Below the pieces are notes generated by a model. The model was not told the DNA's origin. It did no database searches and saw only the letters and a list, made by a program, of their open reading frames with translations. A program made the translations under genes and the position numbers. A stretch of 8,611 nt of DNA from Bacillota bacterium (lineage in GTDB: Bacteria > Vulcanimicrobiota > JAMDEM01), in assembly GCA_023486985.1 (NCBI GenBank), contig JAMDEM010000132.1, positions 1 through 8,611 on the forward strand, written 5' to 3'. This document shows positions 1-5,784 of this stretch, one piece after another (the stretch's first letter is position 1; each line of letters opens with the position of its first letter).

Positions 1-1
1 T

Positions 2-661
2 TCAATGGTTAATCTTTTCACGGAAATGAATAAAACTGTTGTAAAAATGGCGCTTTTTTTTGATTACGGGCAAAGAGCGGCTGAAAGAGAGTATGAAAGA
101 GCGGTAAGAGTCTGCAAAAAGCTTAATCTTGATTTAAAGAGGATTGAGCTTCCCTGGCTGGCAGAGATTACGGGAACAGCTATTGTTAATAAAGACATAA
201 ATCTGCCGGAATTAAAAATTACAAATCTTTATGACAAAACTTTTGATGCAGGAAAAACAGCCGAAAAAGTATGGGTTCCAAACAGGAACGGAATATTTGT
301 AAATATAGCCGCAGCTTTTGCCGAGGAGTTAAACTGCTCCTTTATTGTAACTGGTTTTAATAAAGAAGAAGGCGAAACATTTCCTGACAATTCAAACGAA
401 TTTATTGAAGCTGTTAACCGGTCACTATTATTTTCTACATTGAAAAAAGTAAAGCTGTTATGCTTTACAGCACGGATTGACAAGAAGGAAATCATTAATA
501 AAGCAATTGAACTCAAAGTTCCTTTCGAAGAAATCTGGTCATGCTATGAAGGAATGAATCTCATGTGCGGCAAATGCGAGTCGTGTGTGAGGCTTAAACG
601 TGCTATAATTGAAAGCGGAGCTGAAGATTTTCTGGAAGGAAAAGTAATTTTTGCAGACTAA
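2..661 (+). CDS. queC: 7-cyano-7-deazaguanine synthase QueC, 5'-truncated by window edge
   Basis: QueC converts 7-carboxy-7-deazaguanine to preQ0 using ATP and ammonia, a cytosolic step on the way to queuosine in tRNA. The frame is open to the left edge. The first complete codon is a serine followed by Met-Val-Asn, which fits the end of the SGGxDS ATP-pyrophosphatase loop, so the true start lies upstream and the ATG at position 5 is internal. Other family marks are FFDYGQR just after the loop, VPNRNGIF (family form VPxRN), FPDNSNEFIEAVN (family form YPDxxxEF), and near the C-terminus a four-cysteine zinc site, C-x7-C-x2-C-x2-C, at about 540-581. The TAA stop is at 659-661. The next gene starts inside this one. 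Only about 20-30 N-terminal residues should be missing. The family call is firm; the exact pathway end product is inferred. Confidence 0.93.
   Translation, partial: SMVNLFTEMNKTVVKMALFFDYGQRAAEREYERAVRVCKKLNLDLKRIELPWLAEITGTAIVNKDINLPELKITNLYDKTFDAGKTAEKVWVPNRNGIFVNIAAAFAEELNCSFIVTGFNKEEGETFPDNSNEFIEAVNRSLLFSTLKKVKLLCFTARIDKKEIINKAIELKVPFEEIWSCYEGMNLMCGKCESCVRLKRAIIESGAEDFLEGKVIFAD
634..640 (+). promoter_or_regulatory. Shine-Dalgarno supporting the TTG start at 651
   Basis: GGAAGGA lies inside the end of queC, 10 bases before the TTG at 651. In that frame a TAA at 645-647 blocks any start further upstream, and the conserved domain begins within the first few residues, so no later start is attractive. 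Together these make TTG the likely initiator. Confidence 0.6.
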
Positions 662-1223
662 ATTTATCAATAAAAAAATTAATTATGACGGAAGCCAGTT
701 GTCCTCTCACTGGATATTTGAAAATACCGGCATCACAGGTGATGCTGCTGTGGCATTTACCGGAGGGTGTGATGTAAATCCTGCTTTTATGGTGGACCTT
801 GAAGACTTAAGCACACACAGCAGTATTTACAGCCCTGAGATGCTTCACTTTATAGCAGAATTTTTCGACCATGACCTTGAAAAGTGCATCTTGAAGCAGA
901 GGCTTTTTATATGTATAATAGAAGAGCTAATCAAAGAATACAGGAAAAATTTAGATATTCAAAGAGATGGTGACGACCTTTACATTGTAAAAAAAGGGAA
1001 AAGGCTTAAGCTTACAGTATCTATAGCAACAGTAAGCCCTGTTTCAACCTTGATTCATGCAGGAATAAATATAATATCGGATAAAGTTCCTGTTCCGGCT
1101 TGCGGGCTTAAAGAGATTATGATTCGGGATTCAAAAAAGTTCGGGCTAGATGTATTAAAAAGGTTCAGCAAAGAAATGATAGGCGCGGCTTACGCCAGAA
1201 CAAAAGTTAAGCCGGTAAGGTAG
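651..1223 (+). CDS. DUF366-family protein, translationally coupled to queC
   Basis: This is a 190-residue soluble protein of unknown function. From memory of the family it matches DUF366 (PF04017), known mainly from archaea and some bacteria; no search was run. Conserved-looking blocks are FINKKINYDGSQLSSHW (residues 5-21), TGDAAVAFTGGCDV (29-42), MVDLEDL (47-53), YSPEMLHFI (60-68), a QRLF block near 83-86 and VSIATVSPVSTLIHAGINI in the C-terminal half. The many invariant-type polar residues (D13, S15, Q16, S18, S19, H20, D31, C40, D41, D49, E51, D52, H66, Q83, R84) look like an enzyme or ligand site rather than a structural protein. There is no signal peptide or membrane segment. It starts at TTG and overlaps queC by 11 bases, which implies coupled translation and suggests a role connected to 7-deazapurine metabolism. 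That role is inference only. Confidence 0.75.
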   Translation: MQTKFINKKINYDGSQLSSHWIFENTGITGDAAVAFTGGCDVNPAFMVDLEDLSTHSSIYSPEMLHFIAEFFDHDLEKCILKQRLFICIIEELIKEYRKNLDIQRDGDDLYIVKKGKRLKLTVSIATVSPVSTLIHAGINIISDKVPVPACGLKEIMIRDSKKFGLDVLKRFSKEMIGAAYARTKVKPVR

Positions 1224-1231
1224 GAGCAGAC

Positions 1232-1624
1232 ATGGGAAGAAAGATTTTAGCTATAGATGATGACCAGGATTTTGTCACAATGATGGAGCTGACTCTCAAG
1301 GCATTTGATTTTGACCCTGTAATCGCCATAGAAGGTTCGGAGGGGCTGAAGAAGTTTGAAGCTGAAAAGCCGGACCTGGTGCTTCTTGATATTATGATGC
1401 CCGGCATTGACGGCTTTAAAATTCTGGAGCAAATAAAATCTAATCCCAGCAGGCACAAGCACACTCCCATAATAATGCTGACCGCCAAGGCTGATTCTGC
1501 CGACCGGGATAAAGCTTTAAGTCTGGGTGCTGACGACTATGTTACAAAGCCTTTCGAACCCATGACACTGAAGCGCAAGATCGAGTTTTTGCTCTCAAAA
1601 ACCAACTGCGGCTCCCGCCAATAA
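1232..1624 (+). CDS. Stand-alone CheY-like response regulator receiver protein
   Basis: This is a single receiver (REC) domain of 130 residues with no DNA-binding or enzymatic output domain. The acidic triad D9-D10-D11 opens the domain. The phospho-acceptor is D53 in LVLLDIMMPGIDGF, the switch threonine is T84 in IIMLTAK, and the conserved lysine is K106 in the KPF motif. All elements for phosphorylation are intact. A GGAG ribosome site overlaps the stop codon of the DUF366-like gene, and only 8 bases separate the two genes, so it is probably part of the same transcript. No histidine kinase is visible in the window, so the partner is unknown. Such proteins act by binding a partner when phosphorylated; its placement behind queC is odd and may be incidental. 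Confidence 0.93.
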   Translation: MGRKILAIDDDQDFVTMMELTLKAFDFDPVIAIEGSEGLKKFEAEKPDLVLLDIMMPGIDGFKILEQIKSNPSRHKHTPIIMLTAKADSADRDKALSLGADDYVTKPFEPMTLKRKIEFLLSKTNCGSRQ

Positions 1625-1707
1625 TTTACTTTTACAGTTTTTCCATAACAACAATGACATACCTTGCTTTCTTGACCTGATTTTATTATAAAGACTTGAA
1701 TTTGCAT

Positions 1708-1736
1708 TTGACAGCTTTCATGGATTTAAATATAAT
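1708..1736 (+). promoter_or_regulatory. Consensus sigma-70 promoter of tRNA-Gln
   Basis: TTGACA (1708-1713) and TATAAT (1731-1736) are both exact consensus hexamers separated by the ideal 17 bases. The predicted transcription start at about 1743 gives a short leader of under 10 bases before the mature tRNA 5' end at 1752. This is the only promoter in the window that is convincing by eye. Confidence 0.9.
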
Positions 1737-1751
1737 TTAAGTGCTGGAAAT

Positions 1752-1826
<75 letters not shown>

Positions 1827-1902
1827 AATCCATTATTCCTTGTAACTCTGAATCAGTTTTAAAAACTCAGCAGGCTTTAAAGCCGGAATTTACTTATACT
1901 CC

Positions 1903-1937
1903 CCACTTGTTGTAGTAGTGGCAAAGCAAGCTTTGCC
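1903..1937. repeat. Palindromic repeat, copy 1 (CCACT...AGTGG plus GGCAAAGC/GCTTTGCC)
   Basis: Two hairpins follow each other and share bases: CCACT (1903-1907) pairs with AGTGG (1917-1921), and GGCAAAG (1920-1926) pairs with CTTTGCC (1931-1937). The same architecture and nearly the same words recur at 8000-8036, and a fragment at 5785-5802. A further shared word, AGCAAGCTCT, lies just downstream (1949-1958) and is part of a hairpin in the copy at 7985-8000. Three related copies in 8.6 kb indicate a dispersed repeat family. Confidence 0.65.
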
Positions 1938-1943
1938 TTTTTT
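1920..1943 (+). terminator. Rho-independent terminator-like hairpin after tRNA-Gln
   Basis: A 7-bp stem GGCAAAG/CTTTGCC with a 4-base loop is followed directly by six T residues (1938-1943). This is the first plausible intrinsic terminator downstream of the tRNA. It is formed by the dispersed repeat described at 1903-1937, so it may be a repeat acting as a terminator rather than a dedicated one. Confidence 0.6.
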
Positions 1944-2070
1944 ATGGTAGCAAGCTCTTTCACACCTTATTTTGCTGACCAACGGCTGCCACAACTTTTT
2001 TTTATATTGAGTGAGAATAAAAAACAGAAAAGTATTTCGTTATTGGAATTTATGGGTATATAAATTGTAA

Positions 2071-2096
2071 ACTACCCCGCAGAAAAACTGCGGAGT
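2071..2096. repeat. Hairpin repeat CCGCAG-AAAAA-CTGCGG
   Basis: A 6-bp GC-rich stem (2077-2082 with 2088-2093) closes a five-A loop; ACT (2071-2073) and AGT (2094-2096) can extend it with a bulge. There is no T run, so it is not a classical terminator. The left arm with its flank, TACCCCGCAG, recurs exactly at 5668-5677 beside the MITE-like element, which suggests a second dispersed repeat family. Confidence 0.5.
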
Positions 2097-2123
2097 CCTC
2101 AATCGCAAAATAACCCCACCTAA

Positions 2124-2146
2124 CCTCCCCTTAATTTAAGGGGAGG
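2124..2146. repeat. Near-perfect 23-base palindrome upstream of the macro-domain gene
   Basis: The arm CCTCCCCTTAA is followed by a single T and the exact reverse complement TTAAGGGGAGG. It ends 29 bases before the AGGAG ribosome site. In RNA it would form a 9-bp stem with loop AATTT, in the leader of the macro-fprA-wrbA transcript if transcription starts upstream. The sequence type is familiar from dispersed repeats in environmental bacterial genomes (memory, not checked). No regulatory role is shown. Confidence 0.55.
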
Positions 2147-2175
2147 GATAGCGCACTCACTATGACAAAAATGTT

Positions 2176-2180
2176 AGGAG
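2176..2180 (+). promoter_or_regulatory. Ribosome binding site that fixes the macro-domain start
   Basis: AGGAG sits 5 bases before the ATG at 2186. An in-frame ATG at 2162 would add eight residues, but it has no well-spaced ribosome site and the family's MEIKIIQGDI opening begins at 2186. Confidence 0.8.
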
Positions 2181-2185
2181 AAACG

Positions 2186-2692
2186 ATGGAAATAAAAATT
2201 ATCCAGGGCGATATTACGAAGTTTGAAGTTGATGCTATCGTAAATGCCGCCAATTCTTCCCTTCTTGGCGGTGGAGGAGTGGACGGTGCAATCCATAGAG
2301 CCGCCGGAAGAGAACTGCTTGAAGAATGCCGCCGGATAAGAAGAACCAGCCATCCTGAAGGCTTGCCCACAGGAAAGGCGGTTATAACAAAGGGATATAA
2401 TTTAAAAGCAAAGTATGTTATCCACACGGTGGGTCCTGTTTATGGTCATGCTGATATTAACCTTCTGGCTGAATGCTATAAAAACAGCCTGAAGCTTGCC
2501 GAAGAAAATAACTGCAGGTCAATTGCATTTCCAGCAATAAGCACAGGTGTTTACTCGGTTCCTATAGAATTATCAGCAAAAATTGTAAAAGATGCGGTAA
2601 AAAATTTCAAAAGTGGAGTTATAAAAGAAATTTACCTTGTTCTATATGGTTCAAATGATTACAGGGTATATAAAAAAGAATTTGAAGCGTGA
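2186..2692 (+). CDS. Macro-domain protein, O-acetyl-ADP-ribose deacetylase / ADP-ribosyl hydrolase type
   Basis: A single macro domain of 168 residues fills the protein, close to the size of stand-alone bacterial MacroD/YmdB proteins. The start matches the family: IIQGDIT with D9 for adenine contact, then NAANSSLLGGGGVDGAIH, where N23, D33 and H37 correspond to the catalytic/binding Asn-Asp-His of the MacroD group. The second phosphate-binding loop FPAISTGVYSVP is intact. Enzymes of this group hydrolyse O-acetyl-ADP-ribose and remove ADP-ribose from acidic residues of proteins; the exact substrate here is not known. It is the first gene of a compact plus-strand run: its TGA stop overlaps the ribosome site of fprA. 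The neighbourhood of an oxygen/NO reductase and a quinone reductase suggests a link to redox stress, which is inference. Confidence 0.92.
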   Translation: MEIKIIQGDITKFEVDAIVNAANSSLLGGGGVDGAIHRAAGRELLEECRRIRRTSHPEGLPTGKAVITKGYNLKAKYVIHTVGPVYGHADINLLAECYKNSLKLAEENNCRSIAFPAISTGVYSVPIELSAKIVKDAVKNFKSGVIKEIYLVLYGSNDYRVYKKEFEA

Positions 2693-2696
2693 GGAG
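2691..2696 (+). promoter_or_regulatory. Ribosome binding site overlapping the macro-gene stop, fixing the fprA start
   Basis: GAGGAG begins on the last two bases of the TGA stop (2690-2692) and lies 7 bases before ATG 2704. The in-frame GTG at 2689 would overlap this site and has none of its own. ATG 2704 also gives the usual family N-terminus. Confidence 0.8.
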
Positions 2697-2703
2697 CAGC
2701 AAG

Positions 2704-3915
2704 ATGAAAAAGACTGAAGTAGTTCCGGATGTTTATTGGGTCGGTGCAGTTGACTGGAATATCAGAAAGTTTCATGGTGAAACTTTTATTTCCAACAGAG
2801 GAACAACTTATAACTCTTATTTGATTACAGATGAAAAAGTTGCGCTGGTGGATACTGTGTATACTCCTTTCGCCGATGAAATGATTGAACGAATCAGGCA
2901 TATTGTCCCTCCGGAAAAAATAGATTACATTATTGCAAACCATGTTGAAATGGACCATTCCGGTTCGCTCGCTAAAATACTGAATCTTTGCCCGAAGGCA
3001 AAAGTTTTCTGCACTGCCAAAGGCAAGGAAGGCTTGTACAAGCATTATTACGGCAACTGGGATTTCCATGTTGTAAAAACAGGGGATAAATTATCATTAG
3101 GGAAAAAAACTTTAACTTTCATTGAAGCGCCGATGATTCACTGGCCCGACAGCATGTTCAGCTACCTGATTGAGGATGAACTGCTTCTCTCCAATGACGG
3201 CTTTGGCCAGCATCTTGCAACTTCTGAACGGTTCGATGATGAAGTTGACGAGGGCGTGCTGATGGATGAGGCAAAAAAATATTACGCAAATATAATCTGG
3301 CCCTTCAGTTCCATTGTTTTCAAAAAGATTGATGAAATAACGAAATTAAATATTTCCCCAAAAATAATTGCTCCTGCTCACGGCATTATCTGGCGTAAAA
3401 GCCCCGGCAGAATAATAGAAAGGTATATGTCGTGGACAAAAAATGAATCAGAAAACAAAGTCATTGTAGTATTTGAAACAATGTGGGGATCAACCGGGAA
3501 AATGGCAGGTAAGATAGTGGAAGGATTAATTGATGCCGGCATAAGGGTGCAGCTTTATGACGTCACTAAAACCGTTCGCACCGAAATTATTAAAGAAATG
3601 CTGGATGCTAAGGGATATATTTTGGGTTCATCAACTCACGACAACGATATGCTTCCAACCATTGCCGGCTTTTTAACCTTCCTGAGGTGTATGAAACCCA
3701 AAAACAGGGTGGCTTCAGTTTTTGGATCCCACGGCTGGGGAGGAGGAGCAGTTAGAAATATCGAGAACTTCCTTAAAGATATGGGAATTGAAATCCTCCA
3801 GCCCTCACTGGCTGTTCAATATGCGCCTGATGAGGCGGAACTTGAGAAATGCTATGAATTTGGCTTAAACTTTGCATCTTTGCTGTTAAAGAACAAAATT
3901 ATGCAAAATGTTTAA
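2704..3915 (+). CDS. fprA: Flavodiiron protein (A-type flavoprotein), O2/NO reductase
   Basis: This is a 403-residue cytosolic enzyme that reduces O2 to water and/or NO to N2O in anaerobes, taking electrons from rubredoxin or a similar carrier. The N-terminal metallo-beta-lactamase-like domain (about 1-245) carries the complete di-iron ligand set: H80, E82, D84, H85 in NHVEMDH, H146 in MIHWPD, D165 in SNDGF and H226 in PAHG. The C-terminal flavodoxin domain (about 252-403) begins with VIVVFETMWGST, the FMN phosphate loop, and contains GSSTHDN and GSHGWGG. Length and order match class A proteins with no extra rubredoxin or reductase domain. It lies 11 bases behind the macro gene and 17 bases before wrbA, so the three are probably cotranscribed. 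Which gas is preferred cannot be read from sequence. Confidence 0.96.
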   Translation: MKKTEVVPDVYWVGAVDWNIRKFHGETFISNRGTTYNSYLITDEKVALVDTVYTPFADEMIERIRHIVPPEKIDYIIANHVEMDHSGSLAKILNLCPKAKVFCTAKGKEGLYKHYYGNWDFHVVKTGDKLSLGKKTLTFIEAPMIHWPDSMFSYLIEDELLLSNDGFGQHLATSERFDDEVDEGVLMDEAKKYYANIIWPFSSIVFKKIDEITKLNISPKIIAPAHGIIWRKSPGRIIERYMSWTKNESENKVIVVFETMWGSTGKMAGKIVEGLIDAGIRVQLYDVTKTVRTEIIKEMLDAKGYILGSSTHDNDMLPTIAGFLTFLRCMKPKNRVASVFGSHGWGGGAVRNIENFLKDMGIEILQPSLAVQYAPDEAELEKCYEFGLNFASLLLKNKIMQNV

Positions 3916-3932
3916 ATTAAGGAGGCAACATA

Positions 3933-4544
3933 ATGAAAATCACTATTATCTTTCACAGTATGTACGGGCATGTTTTTCGCCTGGCTGAGGCTATCGCTGA
4001 AGGCGCCAAAGAAGTTGACGGCGCTGAAGTAAAAATTCTCCAGGTGCGGGAGATTCTTTCTGATGAAATTCTGGCTAAAATGGGCGCCACTGAAACAAAG
4101 AAGATGTTCGCCCACATTCCAATTGCAACGGTTGACAACCTGGCTGAAGCCGATGCAGTTATTTTCGGCACGCCGACTCGCTTCGGTAATATGACGGCTT
4201 CTATGAGGGCATTTTTAGACGCAACCGGACAGCTATGGCTTAAGGGAACGCTGGTCGGCAAAGTGGGAAGTGTATTCACCTCCACCGGAACACAACATGG
4301 AGGACAGGAAACTACAATTATGAGCTTCTATACCAACCTTATTCATCACGGCATGATAATTGCCGGCGTGCCTTATACGGAGCAAAGACTTATGAACATG
4401 AGTGAAATTACCGGGGGAAGCCCCTATGGAGCATCAACTCTTGCAGGAGGGGACGGAAGCAGGCGGGTCAGCGAAAATGAGCTGGCAATTGCCCGTACCC
4501 AGGGCAAGCGGGTGGCTGAAATAACAAAAAAATTAGTCAGATAG
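3933..4544 (+). CDS. wrbA: NAD(P)H:quinone oxidoreductase type IV, WrbA family
   Basis: This is a flavodoxin-like FMN enzyme of 203 residues, the normal family length, that carries out two-electron reduction of quinones and so avoids semiquinone radicals. The FMN phosphate loop is HSMYGHV (8-14). PTRFGNM (81-87) and STGTQHGG (117-124) are the diagnostic WrbA loops around the isoalloxazine ring, and the GGSPYGASTLAGGDGSR segment near the C-terminus is also characteristic. A strong AAGGAGG ribosome site (3919-3925) sits 7 bases before the ATG. It is the last gene of the macro-fprA-wrbA run. Its 3' end overlaps that of the convergent icd by 12 bases, so no terminator fits between them. FprA and WrbA together suggest a protective function against oxygen or reactive species. 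Confidence 0.96.
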   Translation: MKITIIFHSMYGHVFRLAEAIAEGAKEVDGAEVKILQVREILSDEILAKMGATETKKMFAHIPIATVDNLAEADAVIFGTPTRFGNMTASMRAFLDATGQLWLKGTLVGKVGSVFTSTGTQHGGQETTIMSFYTNLIHHGMIIAGVPYTEQRLMNMSEITGGSPYGASTLAGGDGSRRVSENELAIARTQGKRVAEITKKLVR

Positions 4545-5633
4545 TACTTCTTTTGCTATTGCTTCCGCCATTTCTCTGGTTCCAACGGCTGTTGGGGCGT
4601 TTCTGTCTTCTTTTAAGTCATATGTAATGCTTTTACCTTCCCTGATAACTTTTGCAACAGCCGACTCAAGTTTCTTTGACGCTTCTTCTTCGCCAAGATG
4701 TTTAAGCATCATTACGCCGGATAATATCATTGCCGTTGGATTTACTTTGTTTAAACCCTTATACTTCGGCGCGCTGCCGTGGACAGCCTCAAAGACTGCA
4801 GAATAGGCTCCAAAGTTTCCGCTGGGTGTCATTCCCAGCCCACCCACAAGTCCGGAACATAAATCTGAAATAATGTCGCCGTACAGGTTGGGGCATACAA
4901 GAATTTCATAAAGTTCAGGCTTCTGCACCAACTGCATGCACATATTGTCAACAATAACATCTTCAAACTTAATATCCCGGTATGACTCAGCAATTTTTCT
5001 GGCGGTTTCAAGAAAAAGTCCGTCGGTAAACTTCATTATATTGGCTTTATGAACTGCAGTAACTTTTTTGCGGCCGTTCTTTCCGGCATATTCAAAAGCA
5101 AACCTGATAATCCGTTCCGTTCCGGTAACTGAAATAGGCTTAATGCTTATTCCGCTGTCAGTTCTTATCGATTTGCCGCTTTTTACAGACAGTTCTTTTA
5201 TTAAATCAACTGTTTCAGGTTTCCCCTCTTCAAACTCTATTCCGGCGTATAAATCCTCAGTGTTTTCCCTTACAACGACAATATCAACATCTTTAACTGG
5301 AGTCCTCACGCCTTCATAGTATTTAGCGGGCCTTAAGTTGGCATAAAGGTCGAGCGCCTGCCTTATGGCAACATTAACGCTTCTAAAGCCTGTGCCAATT
5401 GGAGTTGTCAGGGGCCCTTTGATTGCAACCCTGTTTTTTTTGATTGAATCCAGCACTCTTTCCGGTATCGGGGTGCCCTCTTTCTCAATCACCTCAGCGC
5501 CGGCTGGCTGAACATCCCATTCAATTGTATTGCCTGATGTTGCATTAAGAGCCGCTTCAACACAGAGCCTCATTGCAGCGGAAACTTCTTCACCGATACC
5601 GTCACCGGGAATTAGCGTTACTTTTACTGTCAT
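4533..5633 (-). CDS. icd: Isocitrate dehydrogenase, probably NADP-dependent
   Basis: This enzyme oxidatively decarboxylates isocitrate to 2-oxoglutarate. It has 366 residues from the ATG at 5633. Substrate residues are S85, N87 and R91 in RSVNVAIRQ, R101 in ANLRP, R122, Y129 and K196. Metal ligands are D229, D253 and D257. The SVN pattern fits isocitrate and not 3-isopropylmalate. The coenzyme loop reads HGSAPKYKG with K290 and Y291, then V297, and a TYD motif follows later. These match three or four of the NADP-selecting positions of E. coli Icd, but the last arginine of that set is a glutamate here, so NADP preference is likely and not certain. The upstream in-frame ATG at 5723 is rejected because its 30 extra codons run through a dispersed repeat. 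It lies 226 bases behind gltA on the same strand. Confidence 0.93.
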   Translation of the reverse strand: MTVKVTLIPGDGIGEEVSAAMRLCVEAALNATSGNTIEWDVQPAGAEVIEKEGTPIPERVLDSIKKNRVAIKGPLTTPIGTGFRSVNVAIRQALDLYANLRPAKYYEGVRTPVKDVDIVVVRENTEDLYAGIEFEEGKPETVDLIKELSVKSGKSIRTDSGISIKPISVTGTERIIRFAFEYAGKNGRKKVTAVHKANIMKFTDGLFLETARKIAESYRDIKFEDVIVDNMCMQLVQKPELYEILVCPNLYGDIISDLCSGLVGGLGMTPSGNFGAYSAVFEAVHGSAPKYKGLNKVNPTAMILSGVMMLKHLGEEEASKKLESAVAKVIREGKSITYDLKEDRNAPTAVGTREMAEAIAKEVLSD

Positions 5634-5638
5634 ATTAT

Positions 5639-5644
5639 TCCTTT
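5639..5644 (-). promoter_or_regulatory. Ribosome binding site that fixes the icd start
   Basis: On the minus strand AAAGGA lies 5 bases before the ATG at 5633-5631. The protein then begins MTVKVTLIPGDGIG, the normal N-terminus of the family, so this start is preferred over the upstream ATG at 5723. Confidence 0.8.
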
Positions 5645-5676
5645 CGGGCTTTATTTTGCCATCGGAATACCCCGCA

Positions 5677-5755
5677 GTCATCCTGAGCATAGCGAAGGAT
5701 CTCGGATTAAGATTCTCACCCACCTTTCAGGCGGGTACCCGTCGTTCAGAATGAC
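5677..5755. repeat. MITE-like dispersed repeat with 10-base inverted ends
   Basis: The 79-base element begins GTCATCCTGA (5677-5686) and ends TCAGAATGAC (5746-5755), inverted ends with one mismatch. Inside, ACCCACCT and AGGCGGGT form an 8-base hairpin with one mismatch. Translated on the minus strand it gives RSFAMLRMT, a peptide familiar from falsely extended genes in environmental genomes that carry this repeat type (recognised from memory). No transposase is present. It lies between gltA and icd and would fold in the icd leader if the genes are cotranscribed. Confidence 0.7.
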
Positions 5756-5784
5756 AAATCCCAACCCTCTTAGGCAACTCAAGC

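Larger units (their letters stand above)
1827..2185. other. Gene-free stretch rich in palindromic repeats
   Basis: No convincing gene is seen on either strand between the tRNA and the macro-domain gene. The stretch holds a 12-base palindrome GGCTTTAAAGCC at 1873-1884, a hairpin followed by a T run (1920-1943), a CCGCAG/CTGCGG hairpin (2077-2093), and an 11-base-arm palindrome (2124-2146) just before the ribosome site of the next gene. AT-rich runs around 1995-2065 could carry the promoter of the downstream operon, but no pair of boxes with good spacing could be identified. Confidence 0.7.

Noticed and set aside
229..516. Minus-strand open frame opposite queC
   Set aside because: It resembles no family, and the plus strand is clearly a conserved enzyme; it is a shadow frame.
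5..661. A complete gene starting at the ATG at position 5
   Set aside because: The residues before and at this point fit the end of the SGGxDS loop of QueC, so this Met is internal and the gene continues beyond the left edge.
1672..1700. A second promoter beginning TTGACC upstream of the tRNA promoter
   Set aside because: No -10 hexamer occurs at 16-18 bases; the nearby TATTAT is only 6 bases away.
2043..2064. Promoter TTGGAA/TATAAA for the macro-domain operon
   Set aside because: Spacing is only 10 bases, far from the usual 17.
4533..5633. 3-isopropylmalate or homoisocitrate dehydrogenase
   Set aside because: The substrate-site pattern RSVNVAIRQ is that of isocitrate dehydrogenases, and the neighbours are citrate synthase and malate dehydrogenase, not leucine or lysine genes.
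5634..5723. A 30-residue N-terminal extension of isocitrate dehydrogenase
   Set aside because: The extension is translated from a MITE-like repeat, and a good ribosome site precedes the ATG at 5633, where the family N-terminus begins.
5530..5754. Plus-strand open frame opposite the icd start
   Set aside because: It runs through the antisense of icd and the repeat; the peptide VILSIAKDLG is the repeat's translation in another frame.
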